This document shows positions 59,698-64,000 of a stretch of 64,000 nt of DNA, in pieces. Origin of the DNA: Paracoccaceae bacterium (GTDB lineage Bacteria; Pseudomonadota; Alphaproteobacteria; Rhodobacterales; Rhodobacteraceae). Position numbers and translations under genes: made by a program. The stretch covers positions 113,867 through 177,866 of the forward strand of contig CANNIA010000002.1 in the NCBI GenBank assembly GCA_947504705.1, in the 5' to 3' direction. Positions within the stretch are counted from its first letter, which is position 1. Every line of letters begins with the position of its first letter. Below the pieces are notes generated by a model, which was given only the letters and a program-made list of their open reading frames with translations, was not told where the DNA came from and did not search any database.

Positions 59698-61511
59698 CCG
59701 ACCAAGCCGCCCTTTGGGCCTCCTGCCCCCAACTCTCGAACATCCACGCCAGCGCCGATGGCAGATGGGCCTTCTGGTGCTGGCAGGGCATGACTGAAAC
59801 CGATGAGGTCTGGTGCGCGCCGCTGGACGGCTCCTCCCCGCCAAAGCGTCTGACCCATGGCACCGACCACTTCCTGATCCGCGATGTTAGCCCCGACGGT
59901 GCGCGCCTCCTGCTCGCCCAGTCAGTGAATGCCTGCGAACACGACCACCTTCTGCTTCTGGACCGCGACACCGGCCAACTGAAGCAACTGACGCCGACGC
60001 AATCCACCCACTACGTCTACGGCGGTTGCTTCTCGGCGGACGGGACCAAGGTCTTCTTCCAAGCCGATTTCGACTATACCACTGGCGAGGTGACCCAAGG
60101 CTCATGGCTTTGGGCACAACACCTGTCCACCGGCACCCGCACTTGCCTGTCCCGCGCCGATACCCCGCCGCATTATTATGTCGGCCCGCGCCTTTCGCCC
60201 GATGGCACCCGCCTCCTCTGGCACCGCAGCGAAGGCGCGCCGGGGCTTTATCAGCTTTGGGCCGTCGGCACCGATGGCCACGACGCGCGGGAAGTTCTGA
60301 ACCTTGGCCCCACGAACAGCGCCACCGGCGCCTGGATCAGCGACGACCGCATTTCCTTTGTTGGCGACCGTGACGGGCGCGACCAGTTGGGCATCCTGAC
60401 CCTGTCCACCGGCGCAATCGACTGGATCGCTGGGGAACCGAACCTTTGCCCGCATGACGTGCTGGCCGGTACCGGCCCGTCCTTCGCCTGCATCCACCAC
60501 GACCAGTCGAACACCCGTGCCGCGCTGGTGGAAGGCAACACCCTCCGCCCCATGCCTAACCACACAGGCCGCCGCAGCCTTCTCCCGCACGCCGCCCTGC
60601 CCGGGGGTGGCTGGCTGGCCGAGGCCTACGACGCCGACGCCCCACACGACCTTGTCGCCATCGCCGCCGATGGCACCTGCCGCGTCATCGCAAGGGCTGC
60701 CCCCAACCCTGACCGCCACTTCACTGCACCGCAGGAATTCCGCTGGACCGCCCCGGACGACATGGCAATGCAGGGCTGGCTCTACCGCCCCAAAGGCACC
60801 GCCAAAGGCCTCATCGGCTATATCCACGGTGGGCCAACCTGGCATTCGGAAGATTGGGTCAACCCGAAGATCCAGTTCTTCATCTCGCAGGGTTATGCCG
60901 TCCTTGACCCCAATTATCGCGGCTCAACCGGCTTTGGCCGCAGCCATCGTGAGGCGGTCAAGGACGACGGCTGGGGCGGGCGCGAACAGGCCGATATCCG
61001 CGCGGGGCTGGAGGTGGCGCTTGCCGCAGGCATCCCCGGCCCGGTCGCAGTGATGGGCAACAGCTACGGTGGTTTCTCCAGCTGGTTCGCCATCACCCGC
61101 CACGCCGACCTCGTGACCGCCGCCATCCCGATGTGCGGGATGTACCGCCTTGATATCGACTACCACGCAACCGAAATGCCGCATGGCCGCGCCTATAGCG
61201 AGGAAATGATGGGCGGCACACCCGAGGAACTTCCCGAGAAATACGCCAACGCCTCGCCCGGCCGGTTCACCCATCAGATCCGGGGGCAGGTGATGGTGGT
61301 GCATGGGCTGGCAGACAGCAACGTCGGCCCGGAAAACACCCATGTCGCTTTGCGCGAACTCAAGGCGGCGGGCATCCCGCATGAATCGTTGCTTTTTGAC
61401 AACGAAGGCCACGGCATCTTCCGCCGGTCAAACGTCGAAACCTACCTGAGACAGGCGACGGATTTCCTGGCCAAGGCCTTCCGCGCGACCAACGGTCAGA
61501 CCAGCGCCTGA
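59694..61511 (+). CDS. S9-family peptidase (prolyl oligopeptidase/acylaminoacyl-peptidase type)
   Basis: The 605-residue protein has an N-terminal beta-propeller-like half (repeats such as FSADGTKVFF and LSPDGTRLLWH) and a C-terminal alpha/beta hydrolase. The hydrolase has YIHGGPTWHSEDWVN, nucleophile Ser in MGNSYGGFSSW, Asp in VVHGLADSNVGP and His in NEGHGIF. It has no signal peptide, so it probably trims imported peptides or acyl-amino compounds in the cytoplasm. The start overlaps the dppF stop (ATGA). The 3' end overlaps the convergent TSUP gene by 16 bases. Confidence 0.92.
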   Translation: MTDQAALWASCPQLSNIHASADGRWAFWCWQGMTETDEVWCAPLDGSSPPKRLTHGTDHFLIRDVSPDGARLLLAQSVNACEHDHLLLLDRDTGQLKQLTPTQSTHYVYGGCFSADGTKVFFQADFDYTTGEVTQGSWLWAQHLSTGTRTCLSRADTPPHYYVGPRLSPDGTRLLWHRSEGAPGLYQLWAVGTDGHDAREVLNLGPTNSATGAWISDDRISFVGDRDGRDQLGILTLSTGAIDWIAGEPNLCPHDVLAGTGPSFACIHHDQSNTRAALVEGNTLRPMPNHTGRRSLLPHAALPGGGWLAEAYDADAPHDLVAIAADGTCRVIARAAPNPDRHFTAPQEFRWTAPDDMAMQGWLYRPKGTAKGLIGYIHGGPTWHSEDWVNPKIQFFISQGYAVLDPNYRGSTGFGRSHREAVKDDGWGGREQADIRAGLEVALAAGIPGPVAVMGNSYGGFSSWFAITRHADLVTAAIPMCGMYRLDIDYHATEMPHGRAYSEEMMGGTPEELPEKYANASPGRFTHQIRGQVMVVHGLADSNVGPENTHVALRELKAAGIPHESLLFDNEGHGIFRRSNVETYLRQATDFLAKAFRATNGQTSA

Positions 61512-62263
61512 CGGATCATGTTCAGCCCGGTCACGACCAGCAGCCCTTGCGTCCAGCGCCGGAACCGCTGCTGGTCCAACCGGTCCTGTACCAAATAGCC
61601 CAGCGACATGCCGATCAAAGCCGGCACACACAGCGCCGCCGAAAAGCCCAGCGTCTGCAGGTTGACCAACCCCGTAGCCAGATGCGCCGCCAGCAGCATC
61701 ACCGCACTGATCAGAAAGACCACACCCTGTGCGCGGACCGACTGAACCTTCTCGGTCCCCGTGGACAAAAGGAACACCAAAAGCGGCGGCCCCCATATCC
61801 CCGAAATCCCGCCATAAAGCCCGCTGACCACACCCAGCCCCCATTCCGCCCGGTTCTGGTGTTGCAACTTGATCGCCAAACTGCGCCCCATCAGTTGCAG
61901 CGCGGCAAAAGCGGTGATCGGCACGCCCAGCATCAGAAGGTACAGCGTTTTCGGGATCGCTTCCGCAAAGGGCGCGGATATGCCGATGCAGACCAGCGTC
62001 GCAATCAGAAAGCGGCGATAGGTCACCACCGTCTCCTGCGCCGGGCCAATGCCCTGACGAAAGGCCTGGCTGATATTAGTCACCAGCGTCGGCAGGATCA
62101 GCCCAGCCAACGCCAATTCCTTTGGCAGAAAGATCGCAAAGCCCGACACCAGGATCAGCGGCATCGCAAAGCCGACCGCCCCCTTCACGACGCCAGCGAA
62201 AAGCGTGATCGCCAGTGCCGCCGCAAAGACCTGCGGGTCCAGCCCCGCCATGAACATGTCCAT
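61496..62263 (-). CDS. TSUP (TauE/SafE) family anion exporter
   Basis: The 255-residue protein has about eight TM helices with the paired family motifs GVVKGAVGFAMPLILVSG and GLYGGISGIWGPPLLVFLL. TSUP proteins move sulfite, sulfoacetate or other small organic anions out of the cell. The neighbours do not reveal the substrate. GGAGG lies upstream of the ATG. Confidence 0.92.
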   Translation of the reverse strand: MDMFMAGLDPQVFAAALAITLFAGVVKGAVGFAMPLILVSGFAIFLPKELALAGLILPTLVTNISQAFRQGIGPAQETVVTYRRFLIATLVCIGISAPFAEAIPKTLYLLMLGVPITAFAALQLMGRSLAIKLQHQNRAEWGLGVVSGLYGGISGIWGPPLLVFLLSTGTEKVQSVRAQGVVFLISAVMLLAAHLATGLVNLQTLGFSAALCVPALIGMSLGYLVQDRLDQQRFRRWTQGLLVVTGLNMIRQALV

Positions 62264-62372
62264 CCGATCCTCCGCCTCTGCCCCGTTCTTGCAGGCAGGC
62301 AGGGTAATGAAAAGCCCCGTTGACGCGTGCTGGCCTAGGGTCTTTCATTGGAGCGTTCTGGTCGAGGTTTTC

Positions 62373-62903
62373 ATGCCCACTCCCCTCAAGCAACTTTGTC
62401 TTTTTTCCCTTGCCTTGGGGGTACTGGCCCTGCCCACTCTGGCCGAGCTGGCACCACTCGCCAGCGGGCCCGGAATCGTGATCGAAAAGGTCGGCATCTA
62501 TTGCAAGGTCGACGCCGAGGGGCGCGTGGATGCCCCGGAAACCGAACTTGGCTATATCCAGACCATGATCGCCGTGCCGGAATTCGCCTTTGAGCAGCGC
62601 GAGGTTCCCGCCCGACTGGGTATTTCCTTCGGAATTCTGGTCACCTCGGATCGGGACATTCCGCAGGCCCGGATGGAGGTTACAAGACCCGGCCTGTCGA
62701 AGCCCGACATCTGGTACTCGGATTTCAGTGCTGGTGGCTCGGAAGTGCGCGGCTTCAGCTTCGACTTCGAGAACGAGTTGGCCCCCGGTGTCTGGCTGTT
62801 TGCTGCCTATGAGGGGGATCAGCAGCTTTACAGCGTTGAATTCGAGATCGTGCCAGGCTCTGAACTTCCCGGCATTTCGTCGGACTGCAACCTCATGTCA
62901 TGA
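62373..62903 (+). CDS. Secreted protein, DUF3859-like, copy 1
   Basis: The 176-residue protein has a signal peptide (QLCLFSLALGVLALPTLA) and a beta-rich mature domain with KVGIYCKVD, ARLGISFGILVTS and, near the end, ELAPGVWLFAAYEG and LYSVEFEIVPGSELPG. It resembles DUF3859, but the assignment is from memory of the pattern only. A paralogue follows directly with the same ending motifs, overlapping by 4 bases. GAGG precedes the ATG at 62373. Confidence 0.65.
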   Translation: MPTPLKQLCLFSLALGVLALPTLAELAPLASGPGIVIEKVGIYCKVDAEGRVDAPETELGYIQTMIAVPEFAFEQREVPARLGISFGILVTSDRDIPQARMEVTRPGLSKPDIWYSDFSAGGSEVRGFSFDFENELAPGVWLFAAYEGDQQLYSVEFEIVPGSELPGISSDCNLMS

Positions 62904-63424
62904 ACCGCTGCTTTGCACCCCTGATCTGGATCGGGATGGCAGTCGGGGCCTTGGCCGAACCCGCTACCCCGGTCGCTGCGCCCACGGTTGGCCTGCTGGA
63001 ACTTGGCGTCTTCTGCACTCCGGTCGAGATGGGCGAGGCTCCCGCCCCCGGCACCCTGTCGGGCAAGGTTCATGTGCCCTTTGACGACATCCGCTTTGAC
63101 TGGCCCGACCGCCAAGTGGTGCCGGCCAAGATCGGGCTGGCCTTCGGGGTCCGGGCCGAACTTGCCCCCGGCAATGCCGTGCCCTTTGGCGAAGTCCGGG
63201 TCTATCTGCCGGGTCGGGTTCAGCCGGAAATCTGGGGCTCCAGCTTTAGCGACCTTGGTGCGACCTTCAGCTTCTTCAGCTTTGACCGCGAAGAAGAGCT
63301 GATCCCCGGCATCTGGCGTTTTGAGGCTTGGGACGGGGAAAATCGGCTGTATCTGGTGGAATTCGAGGTCGTCCCAGCAACCTCCGAACCCGGCGTGGCT
63401 GGCGCTTGCGGTGCGGTATCTTGA
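62900..63424 (+). CDS. Secreted protein, DUF3859-like, copy 2
   Basis: The 174-residue protein has a signal peptide (FAPLIWIGMAVGALA) and shares with its neighbour ELGVFC/KVGIYC, AKIGLAFGVRAE/ARLGISFGILVT, LIPGIWRFEAWDGENRLYLVEFEVVP and a final Cys-containing tail. The two are a tandem duplication with low but clear similarity, translationally coupled (ATGA). The function is unknown. Confidence 0.7.
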   Translation: MNRCFAPLIWIGMAVGALAEPATPVAAPTVGLLELGVFCTPVEMGEAPAPGTLSGKVHVPFDDIRFDWPDRQVVPAKIGLAFGVRAELAPGNAVPFGEVRVYLPGRVQPEIWGSSFSDLGATFSFFSFDREEELIPGIWRFEAWDGENRLYLVEFEVVPATSEPGVAGACGAVS

Positions 63425-63554
63425 TGGTCGCGACATATTCGGTCGTCCATCTGATACCACTTGAAATCTTATTGCGCTGCAATTGCGAAGGCGCTAGGTC
63501 TTCGCGGGTGCAGAATCCCGCAGGACACCTTCGATGCCGCATGATGGAAACGCC

Positions 63555-64000
63555 ATGACCCAAAGCCCGATCCTTGCCGATCTTCAGACCCTGACCAGGG
63601 CCGCCCTGCCCGAGGTCGAGGCCCTGTTCGCCCAAGCGCGCGACAGTCTGAAAGCGGCGGTTTCCACCGGTGGCAAGATCTCGAACCACGCACTGGAAGC
63701 GCAGCAGTTCCAAGCGCACGCGCTCTCATGGCTCGCGACCTATGTCGAGGCTTTGCGCCAGCTTCAGGCCTGGGCCGGACGGCTGACCGATGCGGGTCAG
63801 CTTGGCGCGATGGAAAGCCTGATCCTGCAGATCGGCTTTGGCGAATACCTGAACCAGATCGCGGGCGGCATCCCAATGAGCCAGGGCGAAATTGCCCGGC
63901 TTTCCGACCTTGGGCTGGACTGGACTCCCGGTCAGGGCGCAGCGCAGTTGATAGCCAAGGGCAACACGCCCGACGCCCGCACCGCCCTTGTGACCCTGAT
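63555..64000 (+). CDS. Probable acyl-CoA dehydrogenase with N-terminal extension, 5' part
   Basis: About 148 residues are visible and run off the right edge. They read SPILADLQTLTRAALPEVEALF, HALSWLATYVEALRQL and IGFGEYLNQIAGGIPMSQGEI. This is the N-terminal helical extension I associate with Rhodobacterales methylsuccinyl-CoA dehydrogenase (ethylmalonyl-CoA pathway) and related enzymes. The catalytic domain lies outside the window, so the assignment is tentative. In the 130-bp gap upstream, the direct repeat TTGCG-N6-TTGCG around 63471-63486 is the only notable sequence. Confidence 0.5.
   Translation, partial: MTQSPILADLQTLTRAALPEVEALFAQARDSLKAAVSTGGKISNHALEAQQFQAHALSWLATYVEALRQLQAWAGRLTDAGQLGAMESLILQIGFGEYLNQIAGGIPMSQGEIARLSDLGLDWTPGQGAAQLIAKGNTPDARTALVTL

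Noticed and set aside
1-64000. tRNA or rRNA genes, CRISPR arrays, prophage or transposon genes
   Set aside because: I looked for tRNA-like arms, regular spaced repeats and transposase or phage proteins and saw none; a short tRNA could still have been missed by eye.

Overview
The window looks like chromosomal DNA of an alphaproteobacterium of the Rhodobacteraceae (Rhodobacter/Paracoccus/Gemmobacter-like). The reasons are the high GC content, the dense GC-ending codons, the membrane-bound cytochrome-fused urate oxidase PuuD, a complete beta-hydroxyaspartate cycle operon of the Paracoccus type, and short intergenic repeats typical of this family. No tRNA, rRNA, CRISPR array, transposase or phage gene was seen. 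About 57 genes are supported, most of them in tightly coupled operons (ATGA, TGATG and TTGA overlaps).

Layout. 0-4 kb: an MttB-superfamily gene cut by the left edge, an Hsp20 chaperone behind a good heat-shock promoter, and a secreted trypsin-like protease next to a decayed copy of itself. 4-8 kb: glcDEF (glycolate oxidase). 8-15 kb: a MoxR / DUF58 / two large von Willebrand-like membrane protein operon. 15-24 kb: housekeeping and small genes (DUF1285, hydroxypyruvate isomerase, a double Rid-like protein, a zinc-finger protein, DUF2459, polA, YdeI-like, MmcQ/YjbR, DUF1203). 24-27.5 kb: HIT, a glycosyltransferase and a sulfotransferase, perhaps for a surface glycan. 27.5-34.8 kb: purine ring catabolism (puuD, LysR regulator, uraH, a puuE-uraD fusion, ureidoglycine aminohydrolase, allA). 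34.8-38.4 kb: a secreted HEXXH protein, a K+ channel with a zinc-ribbon tail, and a GAPDH. 38.5-43.9 kb: bhcDCBA with divergent bhcR. 43.9-61.5 kb: a catabolic region of unknown substrate (5-oxoprolinase-like, a metal-less M24 protein, a flavodoxin-fold reductase, a second MttB-like gene, a CocE hydrolase, an aspartoacylase-like protein, a Dpp/Opp ABC transporter, an S9 peptidase). 61.5-64 kb: a TSUP exporter, two tandem secreted paralogues and the start of an acyl-CoA-dehydrogenase-like gene.

How it fits together. Glyoxylate is the shared node: glycolate is oxidised to it by GlcDEF, purines are degraded to it through PuuD, UraH, UraD/PuuE, UglB and AllA, and BhcABCD assimilates it to oxaloacetate by way of aspartate. 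The most notable undescribed feature is a composite DNA element found twice (3732-3812 and 17945-18026): four AAGAC half-sites spaced exactly 11 bp apart, followed at conserved distances by GGTTAAC and GATTCG. It lies upstream of two unrelated minus-strand genes and looks like the site array of an OmpR/PhoB-type regulator. The best candidate for an undescribed pathway is the 44-61.5 kb region.
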